From: Dermatemys mawii
Taxonomy: Eukaryota > Chordata > Testudines > Dermatemydidae
Assembly: GCA_007922305.1 (NCBI GenBank)
Contig: ML677364.1
Location: 15,204,606 to 15,268,605 of the forward strand
DNA length: 64,000 nucleotides
Reading direction: 5' to 3'
Shown: positions 49,070 to 59,683 of the stretch, piece by piece
Position numbering within the stretch: the first letter of the stretch is position 1
Layout: every line of letters starts with the position of its first letter
Translations under genes and position numbers: made by a program
Notes under the pieces: generated by a model
What the model was told of the DNA's origin: nothing
The model's database searches: none
Seen by the model: the letters and a program-made list of their open reading frames with translations, nothing else

Positions 49070-49117
49070 GCATGCATCCGACGAAGTGGGTATTAGCCCA
49101 TAAAAGCTTACGCTCTA
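49070..49117 (+). ncRNA. Hammerhead-like motif, damaged, PLE at 47133
   Basis: CCGACGAAGTGGGTATTAGC then CCATAAAAGCTTACGCTC matches the other PLE tails, but the GAAA core is AAAA and the last stem II pair is lost. This copy would be inactive even if the intact form works. Confidence 0.35.
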
Positions 49118-49162
49118 ATACTTTAGTTAGTCTTTAAGGTGCCACAGCACTCTTTGTTACTT

Positions 49163-50332
49163 AAAAAAAATCAATATTGTTTGATTTTCTAACTATAATT
49201 AATTAATTTACATTTTTTAAAAACAATAGCTCCATTCTGCAGTCGGACTCTCTGGTGAATGAACATATAGCCTGGTTCCTGATGGACACCACATACGACC
49301 ACTTGTAATATGCTGACCACCATGAACCCTATCAGAAAAAAAATGAAGTACCAGGTTTGTGTTGAATGGCCTTCTCAACCTGCCTTGCTGAGGGCTCTAG
49401 CGCATACTTTTCCATGTCACCTGTTAAGTCTGTTTAAGCATTCTTCACAGAAGAATACTCAGCAGATTTCTTCTAGGCAAAGGAGATAGATTCATTTTAA
49501 GGTGATGAGTGAAAGAAGCAGAAGGGAACAGTTGGGTATTGTAAATTTTTAATACGTTTAGGTGAATGTAGTGCCCCCGAAAGGTCTCAGAATAACGTCT
49601 TTGATGACTAACGTGCCTTGTGGATCCATTGCCAACTTCCCCTCACTTCTTGCACATGTGCCCACAACATTGCTAAGGAGGGTGAACCTCAAGGAGTAAG
49701 AAGGTAATGTAGTGTCCAAGTCTATGCAGCCTTTAACCTCTCTCCTGAGACATCATGTGTCATTGATCACCATGTGTTGACATTTGACCTTTAGGAAGTG
49801 GACTAAAGTCAACAATTCATTTCACACAGGTCATTTACAGCCTTTCGCTGGTAATGACTTTCAGTCATCTATACAAACTGCATTGAAACCAGTGACCTAG
49901 AGGTGAAAGTCTCCATATCCCAAAACCCAGACTGCAATTTATACAGGCCACTTCAGTCCTTTTAAATGTAATTACCAGGCCGTGCTTCATAGACATGGGT
50001 GGTTTGTTGAAAGCTCACTTCTTCCAAGAAAACCTGCAAGTAGTAAAAAGAATGGCCAGGGTACTTACATCTCCAGTGTGTAGACTCAGAAGCATGGCAT
50101 TTTCCTCCTGCCATAAAAAGCTACGTGGTGCTTTATTCCTTGGCTTAAATGTTGGCCTTGAGTGGCATCATGCCCAGAGGGTGTAACAGCAATGTTTGAT
50201 TCATTTTGACTCACCTCAGTCTGCTTACTAGTGACAGCTATAATATCCTTGGATGTCCACTTTTATTGATGTGATTGATCTCTGCAGTACTCGTCTGCAT
50301 AGCTCTAAGGGCAGTGACTGTCTCCACTCCTC
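49163..50332. other. Unassigned intergenic DNA
   Basis: No recognised repeat, RNA gene or conserved reading frame is seen. Confidence 0.4.
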
Positions 50333-50342
50333 AAGGTGTGGT

Positions 50343-50467
50343 AGGGTGACCAGACATCTTGATATTATTGGGACCATGCCAATATTAGATGTTTTGTCTT
50401 ATATAAGCAGGTGTACCCCCACCCAAAGAAAGTGTCCTGATTTTTCACACGTGTTATCTGTTCACCT
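50343..50467. mobile_element. MITE with AGGGTGACCAGA end, second copy
   Basis: Starts AGGGTGACCAGACATC and ends ATCTGTTCACCT. AAGGTGTGGT (50333-50342) and AAGGTGTAGG (50468-50477) match at 8 of 10. More decayed than 40601-40723. Confidence 0.7.
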
Positions 50468-50960
50468 AAGGTGTAGGTTAATAATTCTGAAGAAGAAAAC
50501 TGTGTCTAAACTCTTGAGAAACCTATGAGCCATGTCCTGTATTCCCCATTCAGGCAAAGCTCCCATCCAAGGCCATGGTAGCTTGGTCTGAGAAAGGAAT
50601 TGAAGATTGGTTCTATGAGGTTAGATTATGATATTTTTTTGTGAAGTTCTGCCCTCTGCACCCTCTGCTGAAGTCAACGAGATAGCACAAATTCTGAACT
50701 AGAATAGTGAGCCCCTTGGTCATACATATTTGCATAAAAAGCCATGCAAATATGTATGATTCATAGTTTAGTAATACCTAGACGCCTCAGTGACATAAGA
50801 CTCCATGGTATTTGGCTCTATACACACATATATTAAATGATTGCCCTTGCTCCAAAGATATTATAACCTGAAAGATCTATAATCAGAGGGCGTGTGTATG
50901 TGAAAATTTACATCCTGGCAAGCTGGAATGTGCATCTTCCCCACTCTAGCATGCCACAAA

Positions 50961-51100
50961 CTAACTGTTCATGTGGACCCTGTTGATGCACATTAACAAT
51001 TTGTTAATGCACTTTGATCTAGTCCCATTTCAAAGAGGACTAGATCAAAGCACATTAACAAACTGTTACGTGCATCAGCAGGGTCCACATGGACAGTTAG
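50961..51100. repeat. 140-bp near-perfect palindrome (MITE)
   Basis: CTAACTGTTCATGTGGACCC at the left mirrors GGGTCCACATGGACAGTTAG at the right. Arms of about 60 bp meet around a short centre near 51033. An extruding hairpin or fold-back MITE; no coding potential. Confidence 0.8.
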
Positions 51101-51284
51101 TAACTTGGGAAAGCAAATACATTAAAAATTCCATGAAGCCACAATTGCTTTTTTAATAACTTTTTAACTTTTCTTGTCTCTCTCCTTCCTCCCCACCCTT
51201 TGCAGGTTGTCTGGGCTGGTAGACAGGTAAATAACTTCTTCCAAGGGTGATTATCAAAGTCCATAAAGGGGCAATTGGATATAG

Positions 51285-51600
51285 TGGTCAGGGGTGGAGT
51301 CAGGGTTGTGTTCAGGAATCACACCAACAGTGAAAGCCAGAGTCAGAGTCAGAAACCATGCCAAGAGTTGGAGTCGGAGCCATGCCAAGGACTAAGCTGA
51401 AGTCAGAAGTCATGCTAACAGTCCAAGATTAGAGTCAGCAGAAGATCAAGATGAGGAACAAAGAGCAGGGTGTGGTAGCAACAGTGTGGATGAGACATAG
51501 TAACAGGAACAAGGCAAGTCAGCAGGAGCCAGGAACAGGGATTTTGTATCAGAAGTCTAGACAGCAGTAGGCCTAGCAATTAATTGCTCAGATGGGGTGA
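51285..51600. repeat. GAGTCAG/GCCATGCC-rich repeat
   Basis: Degenerate repeats of GAGTCAGAG, GGAGTCGGAGCCATGCCA and similar words; related to 43255-43640 on the same strand. Confidence 0.45.
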
Positions 51601-51628
51601 AACAGGAAGCTTTATAGCCAGTGGTGTT

Positions 51629-52006
51629 AGGGTTGCCTTTCTAACTGCTGGTAATTGAAGCCCAAGGCCATAGCCCTGCCCATCTCTTCCGCCCAAGACT
51701 CTACCTCTGCTCTGCCTCTTCCCCAAGGCTCTGTCTCGCCTCCAAGGCCCCACCTGCATTGCCCACTGTCGCTCGCTGGATCATCTCAAGGAGCCTGCCT
51801 ACAGGTAGGAGAAAGCCCCTGCTGAGCAGGGGTTAGCCCGGGCTAATGATCTGGTGCCTCTCCTCACAGTAACTGGGCTTTTGGTTCGGTTGCCATTTGG
51901 GTTACCAGGTCTCTGAAAACCAGGCACTTGGCAACCCTAAATTGCACCTAGACATAGAAGCCAAAAACCGGACTGCCCGTATAAAACCCAGACAGGTGGG
52001 AACCCT
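51629..52006. mobile_element. MITE with AGGGTTGCC ends
   Basis: Starts AGGGTTGCCTTTC and contains the inverted end GGCAACCCTAA at 51929-51940, with a second candidate right end GGGAACCCTAGG at 51998-52009. The interior has CCCCAAGGCTCTGTCTCGCC-type words. Borders ambiguous. Confidence 0.5.
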
Positions 52007-52009
52007 AGG

Positions 52010-54990
52010 TAGTGTCCAATTAGCAATCTGCTTCTAGCCACCTGACTTTTCTGAGTCAGCACTTATGCAGCCTCTGGTGGTGGGGCATTAACTACAGTTT
52101 CCTCATCTGACCTTGCAGTGTGGTGATGCAGGAGGCATCCAGGGTCTTGCTTAGCAATCCTGCAGGGCTGCGTTTGAGACCTGTGGCACTGGACATTGAC
52201 AAGAACAAGGTTTTGTACTGTACATCGGCATGGCATGACAACATTCAGCATGACACTGGAATTCTCTCTTTGCTATGCTGGGTCCTCTTCCTCAGAGACT
52301 AAATTCAGTCTGAAAAGGTACCACCTTTCCTTTCTGGAAGAGAATTATTTTTACACAATTCTGTACTGTATTTCTCACCATATCTAGGCAATACAGAACT
52401 TAATACTTTACATTATAATAGTTGCATAATATTAGAACTGATGTAGTTTTTTTAAAAGTTTTTATAAAGTAAACATAAAAACAAATTGGGAACATCAAAA
52501 CAACAGTCCATTTCAATTCTAATTGTTCAAAATTGACGCATTCCCATGCAACACTGAGATCTAGATGAAACAGCATATTTCTATGGAAAATGATGTATTG
52601 AGACAAAATATACCAGCTCAAACTTGAAGCCTTTAAGGAAAGGCAATACTATATCCTTCATTCCTGTTCTGAAAATAAAAATCTTCACCTTTAATTCTTG
52701 GTTGGAGGAGATTTTTCCATCAACAGAGGGAAGGATTAATTACACAGAAGTCCTACAATACAGTTGATTCCATGGCCTCATCTCTTCTGCTGCTGTTGCT
52801 GAAACCTATAAGAGACATGGTAAGGATAAGGATGAGGTAAATGTTTTTCTCATTACTACATGTGTATTTTTCTCTTGTTCCTGCTATAAAGTCTACATCC
52901 AAAACATAGAAAGAAAATAAGATGGAGGACTCCAGAGGCTACTGTGAGGGAAAATGGTGCGTATAACATATAGAGAAAAGCCAAAGCAGTGATCCAAATC
53001 TTAATCAGACCAAGCATCTCTCATCCTTGCTGTGTTTGGTCTTCAGAGCTCTGTGAAACTCCATCTAATGCCCTCCTTTGGTAACTCTGAGAGACACAAG
53101 ACTTGCTGTCAGCAACATGATAGATAATTTAAGTTCCAGCTATTAGGGATGTGCCTTAAATTACTCTTTCTTTTATCCTTTTTTTCATTTTTTGCACTTT
53201 TCTAACCATAATTTCCCAATGGATGGTAACACAAAGTGATTGTAATCTTCATCATAGCTGAAAAGATCAGATTCTTAGTGATGACACTTTTGAAACTTCA
53301 TCAGCTTAATTCATTTGCAAATACAGGGAACATCATTTAGGTTTTATTTCAAAAACTCTCAAGCTGGATAACGTACTCTGTGGCTTTATGCACATTTTGA
53401 GGCTGCAAAACTGTGCAGATATTGTGTTTTCCCAAATCAAAAAGCAGATTTGGTTTATTTCACAGACTAAATTAACTCGATTTCTCTAATTTTGCATTTC
53501 CGGGAAATTCTTTAAAATGACATGACTTAATTCTGGTGACTATATTAGATGTGTTGGGGCATTTCAATCAGACACAGATTCTTCCTAAACGCCTCAATTA
53601 AGCAAAGTACTTAAGCATGAACTTATCTTTAAGGACAAGCTTGAGCCCATTCCTATTCAGCAAAACACTTTTAAGCACATTCTAAAAGTTAAGTGCATGC
53701 TTAACTTCTTTGCTGAATCAGGACCTCTGTGCATATCTCTGGAGTTAGGGAAAGGTTGACAGAGGATAGAATCACATTCAAGAAGGCAGGACATCCAGCA
53801 GAAATAGGAACTGATGCATCCAATATCCATATACAACTGGGAAGGACACTTATCCACTCCATGCCTGAAAGAGGCTGCCACAAATGCCAAAAGATGTTTT
53901 TCTTAACAGCCATTTACTTCATGACTGCAGTCTAGTCAGTAAATCTTGCTGTCTGCGTAATGTTTGCAGATGAAAACACCAGGGAACTTAATGTATTTTT
54001 AAAAAATCACACTGTTCCACTAGTAAACATGTATTACCACCACAAAAGCTTACCGGGGATAGAGATCAAAGAGTGTGGGGAGAAGGCCTTCTGTTGGCAA
54101 AATATTATAAATTGATGATTGTTATTTGCATGTACTTGATTATATACAATGTTACAAGAGAACTGAAAGATTTACGCCCATTTACTTTACAAGAATGAAG
54201 ATTAGAGAGTAATTACTGTATGTCAATAGAAAATAGTTTATTTTCATGAATGGAAAATAAATTCAGGGCTGTTTGGACTTCAGATGTTAGAAATGGAGCT
54301 CATTTTCTGAATGCAGATGAACAAATAGATTTTCTTCTCATTTTTTCTTATTTTGTCTTCCATTTTTAATAAGATTTTTGTTAACTAGATGTGATAAATT
54401 GCACTGAATTCTCAGCACTGAAGTGACAGAAGCTTTAGAATACACCTCTTGAAGTAAAATCCTAATTTATTATTGTTATTATGTTGTTGTTGTTATTATT
54501 ATTTTATTTATTTTAAAAGGATTTGTTTTCCTTCTAAAACCATAACTGCTTTGCCTAAAGTCTCCAGCTGGCAAAAGAAAAACATTTTTCTCTCCTGATT
54601 GCAAATTGCCACTTTTAAAATGGCATAGCAGTGGCATTCAGTACTAATTGCTTACAGCTGGCCTTTCATTTTTTATGAAAGTAACACTATATTCAAATTG
54701 TTACATTTCCAATAAAGTTTTTTCCAATACTGAGTGCTAATTATTAGACATATTTGTTAGTAGCTTGTGTATTTTAGGGAGAATTGAGACGTCTTGCTAT
54801 TCCTTGAGGTCAAGCAAGATACAAAAAGCCCCTTTTATGTTGGCCCAAATGCACTATGGCCTTGATGCTGCAATATGCTAAGCAATGTAGCCTGATCCAG
54901 AAAAACCACTTAGGCCTATGCATAAATGCTTAAAATTAAACATATGAGAGGTCCCACTGACAATGGGTTATGTATATTGTTGGAGTGGGC
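52010..54990. other. Unassigned intergenic DNA with simple repeats
   Basis: Mostly AT-rich unique DNA. A decayed amniote repeat lies at about 53580-53720 (TTAAGCAAAGTACTTAAGCA, TAAGTGCATGCTTAACTTC). A TTA/TTG microsatellite lies at 54466-54514. No gene recognised. Confidence 0.45.
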
Positions 54991-55010
54991 TAGAGTTTTA
55001 CTCTATCGTT

Positions 55011-55614
55011 AGGGCCCCACTAAATTCATGGCATGGACCATGAAATCTGGCCTTTTGTGTACTTCTACTGTATACTGTAGAGATTTCATGGAGGGGAGAC
55101 CAGCATTTCTCAGGTTGGGGGTTCTGACCCAAAAGGGAGTTGTAGGGGGCTCTCAAGGTTATTTTAGAGCGTTGTCTCAGTATTGCCACCCTTACTTCTG
55201 CGCTGCCTGAAGAGCTGGGAGGCCGGAGAGTGGTGGCTGCTGACTGAGGGCCCAGCTCTGCAGGCAGCAGCGCAGAAGTAAGGGTGGCCATACCATAATA
55301 TGTCGTCCTTACTTCTGCGCTGCCACTGGCAGTGGCGCTGCCTTCAGAACTGGGCTCCTGGCCAGCCACCACCACTCTCCAGCTACCCAGCTCTGAAGGC
55401 AGTGCTGCCGCGAGCAGCAGCGCAGAAGTAAGGGTGGCAGTATCACAAACCCCTTCCCCAGTAACTTGCGAGCCCCCCACAACTCCTTGTGGTCAGAACC
55501 TCTACAACACCATGAAATTTCAGATTAAATTAGCTAAAAGCATGACATTTATGATTTTTAAAATCCAATGATTGTGAAATAGGCCAAAATGGACCATGAA
55601 TTTGGTAGGGCCCT
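55011..55614. mobile_element. MITE with AGGGCCCCACTAAATTCATG ends and internal hairpins
   Basis: Left end AGGGCCCCACTAAATTC and right end GAATTTGGTAGGGCCCT are inverted. Inside, a palindrome at 55187-55288 and another at 55305-55439 share CTTACTTCTGCGCTGC and its complement GCAGCGCAGAAGTAAGG. Flanking octamers do not match, so the insertion mechanism is unknown. Confidence 0.65.
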
Positions 55615-56328
55615 CCCTATAATAGAGGGGGTTCGTTCATACTTATTTATATGAATTCTTGGATGTCGGTGATACCTTCCTAATCTGACAAGGGACACTT
55701 CTAAAGTTCAATAATTCTTTCCTTAATTACCCACAAGGATGTAAACACTGAGGCAGGGATCATGCAAAGACTATGCTTAGTAGTAAGCATATGAGTAGTC
55801 CCATTGACTTCTCTGTGATTACTCGTGGGCTTAAAGTAAAGCACTTGCTGAACTGTTTGCAGAATATGGTTTGTTTCCTAGCCTGTTGCAATATATTTCA
55901 GTTCTATTCTTAGTACTTAGCTCTTCAGTATTCAGTTTCACTAAACTTCCTCTCTGTGGCTCCGGAACATCACAATCAAAGGAAAACATTTAACTTGACT
56001 TGAAATCTGTGTTCTTTATATGAAGCCCATAAACCGGTAGTAATGGGACTCCCTCACTCACCCCATATCTTGATATTAATAGGCCCAAACAAAAGTGTAG
56101 GTTTATTAATGACCTGAAAGGAAAATTACTTAAGAATCGGTAGACCAAACTCTTTTGTGAAGACAGGAGGTTGATTATTATGGAGGGAAACTAAGAACAT
56201 TGTGATGCTTTGCACAAACTAATTTTTCACCAGCAAACTCACCACCTTCATTAACTGCTGTGTCATTGGTGCAGAAGTTGTGCTGTGATGTTTGCTTAGG
56301 AAAGCTGAAGAGCGGAAGGATTGTTTTA

Positions 56329-56735
56329 TGGTTTAGCACTGGGCTGGGTCTCAGGAGACCTGCTGAAGGTACTGGCTCTTCCATGGGTTCTCTGTGTGAC
56401 TTTGAACAAGTCACTTAGGCCAAGATTTTCAGAAGTGATTTTGGGTCCCCAGCTAGAGACACCATTAAGGGACCTGATGTTCAGAAAATGAGGAGCATCT
56501 GACAAGTGCTCTGCTCTTGGCCTCTGAGACTCCTTTCAAATGTCTCAAATTCAGCACCCAAAATCATTAGTTGCTTTTGAAAATTTTGGTCATCATTTAT
56601 TTTTGCTTTGGCTCCTGCTTTGTAAAATGGGGATAATACTTTCTCCACCTCCTCTCACAGTTTGTCTTATTTATTTAGGTAATTCCCTGCTCCAGAGTGC
56701 TGTAAAAATTCATAGTATGTGTCTGTACTGGGCCT
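56329..56735 (+). mobile_element. MIR-type SINE split by a MITE
   Basis: The left part has CTGGGTCTCAGGAGACCTGC then CTGTGTGACTTTGAACAAGT. The right part resumes at 56592 with TTTGTAAAATGGGGATAATA, the expected continuation of a MIR core. The interruption is the MITE at 56418-56591. Confidence 0.6.
56418..56591. mobile_element. MITE nested in the MIR
   Basis: Left GGCCAAGATTTTCAGAAGTG and right GCTTTTGAAAATTTTGGTC are inverted. Centre contains GGGACCTGATGTTCAGAAAA. It splits the MIR where MIR elements are normally contiguous. Confidence 0.6.
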
Positions 56736-56739
56736 AGCA

Positions 56740-56984
56740 TGGGGTCAGCAATCTTTGGCACTCAGCCCATCAGGGTAATCTGCTGGTGGGCTGAAAGACA
56801 TTTTGTTTACGTTGACCATCTGCCGGCACAGCCCCTTGCAGCTCTCAGTGGCCTCAGTTTGCCGTTCCTAGCCAGTGGGAACTGCGGGGGGCTGTGCCTG
56901 TAGATGGTCAATATAAACAAAATATCTTGCAGCCTGCCAGCAGATTACCCTGATGGGCTGCGTGCTGAAGATTGCCAACCCCTG
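56740..56984. mobile_element. Non-autonomous hAT element, palindromic
   Basis: TGGGGTCAGCAATC and GATTGCCAACCCCTG bound the element. GCCTAGCA flanks both sides exactly (56732-56739 and 56985-56992). Two halves are largely complementary, for example GACCATCTGCCGGCACAGCC versus GGCTGTGCCTGTAGATGGTC. Confidence 0.8.
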
Positions 56985-57439
56985 GCCTAGCACAAAGAGA
57001 TCCTGCTGTTATTTGAGACCTAAAGGCACTCCTATTACACAGTTGATAAGTAATAATTAATAACAATTTTCTCTGCTCCCCCTGGGAGGTACTGTCCTTA
57101 ATATATGCTGTTCAGAGATTCTTCCTTAGTGGATGCTCTCCAGAGATTATACTCCCAAAATAAATTAACAGTAGATTCAGTTTGCAGATACAAATTGCTT
57201 CCACCTTTCATTTGGACTGGGCAGGAACCCAAGTTTTTATTCTCTGGGTATAGGTCTGTGCACACATTGTCACAGGTTGTACTAGTCCATTTACAAATGC
57301 GAAGGAAGCCTCTGGGGCTCCATTATCCTGTTTTGGAAGACAATGAAGGAAATGGTGTCAGAAAGGTGAGGAGTAGAGGATTTAGAAAGGCAGACTCAAG
57401 TTGAGGTCTTTCTTAGGGCTCCCGCACTAGCTCACCTAA

Positions 57440-58115
57440 GGCTATGGTTACACTGGCACTTTATAGCGCTATAAAGCCCCCACGAGCGCTATAACCTACT
57501 CCCTGTCCACACTGGCAAGGCACTAATAGCGCTATAACTGCTGAGTTATAGCGCTATTATTAATCCACCTCCGCATGGGGAATAAGGGCTGTAGCGCAGC
57601 TGCTGTAGCGCTACAGCAAGAATGTGGACACCCACTGCGCTACAAGTAATCTCTGGAGATGCCTAGAGCCATTTAAGGCAATTGACGTCTCTTCCCTTTG
57701 TTTTGAACTCGGCTGGAGGAATGCGGAAGTACCTCTTTAGAGTTTCTCTCTTAACTCGGCAGATAAGCAATGCAAATGTTTAAGGAGGGAGCCTGTGTGA
57801 AAACAAAGCCTTCTGTGAAGGGAGGCTCACTGACAGGCTTTCAGAAAAACGGAAAAACCACTGTCTCTCTCCCTCCGCATACACACAACGCGTCCCCCCT
57901 CACCCCCCTCGTTTAAAAAGCACGTTGCACCCAGCTGAATGCTGGGATACCTGCCCTAATGCGCTGCTCTTAATGCCGCATTAAGTGCCCCAAATGTGGC
58001 CATGCTATACCGCAGGAGCATCTGAGTGTGGACATACAATAGCGCTATACATATTACTGTATAAGGGGACCGCTATAACCTATAGCGCTATAATCTTGTA
58101 AGTGTAACCATACCC
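57440..58115. mobile_element. 676-bp MITE, copy B
   Basis: Ends GGCTATGGTTACACTGGC and AGTGTAACCATACCC with TAA on both sides (57437-57439 and 58116-58118). Very similar to copy A along its whole length, with intact TTTATAGCGCTATAAAGC near the left end. A 3-bp TAA duplication suggests PIF/Harbinger. Non-coding. Confidence 0.85.
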
Positions 58116-58467
58116 TAAGAGTGTGAATGCAAAGGAGCTCCCCTCACCTGCCAGTAAATGGGAAACTCCTAGAAGTCAGTCCCACTGCTGCTGGGATTTG
58201 TACGCTACTCTGACAAGACATACTGGTGTGAAGGCAGGGTATAAAAGAAGCTTCCTTCCTTTCAGGAACGAGACTATGGGAGGAATTGTAGTTGCTGAGA
58301 GTCTTTCCTAGAGGCAGGGAAATATGTTTGGTTTCGGCCCTAGGTTTTTCCGGGGAAAAGAAAAGTCTGGGAGATTTATTTCATTCATCAGCTTTTTAAA
58401 GGACTCTACAGACATAGCTTTTTTGTTGTTTTCTGTTTGACCTTCTACACCCACTTAAGGCACTAAT

Positions 58468-58760
58468 AATGCTGAAGACAACTCCAGGCTTAAGACAGCT
58501 TGGACAGAAAAAAGGATTAACAAACATTAAAGATATAATACAAAATGATAGACTGGCCTCCTTCAATTACATGTGTAACAAATATCAGCGGCTACTGTCT
58601 CACAGTTCCTTCTTTCAACAGTTGTGGTCAAGGATTCATGTGATGTTAGAGGACAATTGGTCTGTTTCAACTCTCGCCTGCTAAAAGAACATGTTAAGAA
58701 ATATATGGAAACAAAAAGTCATTTTGTAGGAATTACTAATAAATGGCTTAATGACTGTTG
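58468..58760 (+). pseudogene. L1-like LINE reverse-transcriptase C-terminal remnant
   Basis: A 71-codon frame (58469-58684) reads QLGQKKGLTNIKDII, then RLASFNYMCNKYQRL and SSFFQQLWSRIHVML. This follows the L1/Tx1 pattern after the RT domain (W/GxxGIxTLxDL, FxxLxxKYxL, FxxYLQLRHxL). Catalytic motifs are absent. Assignment rests on pattern only. Confidence 0.45.
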
Positions 58761-59097
58761 AATAGAAACTTTTGGAAAAAAATATGAGGATGGCTGGTCA
58801 CACGTGAAACTATTTCATACTTTTGCAGTTCAGTATCTATTAGGCCCTGATGTTCAGAGGTTGTGGTCTTACTTATTTATCTAATTAGTCACTCTAACAA
58901 TTGATACCCTGCATGACTGCTATGGGCTCGGGGCTCTTTTTGTTTGTTGGTTGGTTTGTTTCCAGCCTTCACAAACACTGAACACTGAATTTTGTTATTT
59001 CCATCTTGTACAAATTTTAATTACGTGTTTATATTTTATATAAAAACAATAAAAATATAGCCTAACCCATTCCCCACCCCCCCAAGCTACAAACATT

Positions 59098-59131
59098 CTT
59101 TATTGCTTGTGGTGACACACAAGCAATAAAG
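59098..59131. other. 14-bp perfect inverted repeat with AATAAA on both strands
   Basis: CTTTATTGCTTGTG (59098-59111) and CACAAGCAATAAAG (59118-59131) are exact complements around a 6-base loop. Each strand carries AATAAA. Whether it is functional is unknown. Confidence 0.7.
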
Positions 59132-59317
59132 CACTGTAAGGCAGTCACAAGCTGTTCAGGGCACATCCCAGCACTGTGGTTCTGCCTGTCCCTGCTGCGC
59201 ACATCCTTGTAGGGGAAGCCAGAATTTGGACCATCATCAGTTTTGCCATACACTGTAGAAAATCAATGAGGCACTGCTCAGTTCGTAGCTGGAGGGTCTG
59301 ACTGAGAAATATCTTCA

Positions 59318-59545
59318 TTACAATCTCAGTACATCAAAAATATTCCCTAAACATACCGAGAGCTCAGGAGGGGGTGCTGAACATGCACTGAACACTTCAA
59401 AAGAAGAAGAAATATCATCATCAAGCAAAGAGCCCCAGGGGAATAATATGAAAGACTGACTAGGCATTAGTGTCTCCTGCTGTTGCTGACAATGTTAATC
59501 CTGCTCTTTTAGCAGTCTTTGCTCCTCCTCTTCTTCCAAAGGCAT
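59318..59545 (-). pseudogene. Unrecognised 76-codon frame with one internal stop
   Basis: Begins MPLEEEEEQRLLKEQD, a stop at codon 17, then HCQQQQETLMPSQSF and later DDDISSSFEV. The acidic/Gln-rich composition looks coding-like, but I recognise no family. It may be a decayed transposon ORF. Another minus-strand frame lies at 59062-59253. Confidence 0.25.
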
Positions 59546-59661
59546 ACTAGACAACTGTAATTATAGATGGCACCTATGTGGAACTGCTGTAATACTCAGA
59601 TGTAAATGCTTGAATGTTTCCTGCAGGCGTGGTACAGTGGTTGCCCTTAAAAACATTCTGG

Positions 59662-59683
59662 TTTTTTTTTTTTTTTTTTTTTT
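59662..59683. repeat. Poly-T run (22 bp)
   Basis: Uninterrupted T run, possibly the poly-A tail of a minus-strand retroposed fragment, though no retroposon body was identified beside it. Confidence 0.9.

Larger units (their letters stand above)
47133..49162 (+). mobile_element. Penelope-like retroelement (PLE), 5'-truncated
   Basis: The element runs from inside the RT domain through a GIY-YIG endonuclease to a 3' tail (GCATGCATCCGACGAAGTGG, AGGTGCCACAGCACTCTTTG) shared with 13321-13480 and 37964-38652. Only two ORF-breaking lesions are apparent (a TAG and a frameshift), so the copy is fairly young. No target duplication was found, and the 5' border is approximate. Confidence 0.85.

Noticed and set aside
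57105..57404. 99-codon plus-strand frame
   Set aside because: No similarity to a known family recognised and no flanking gene signals.
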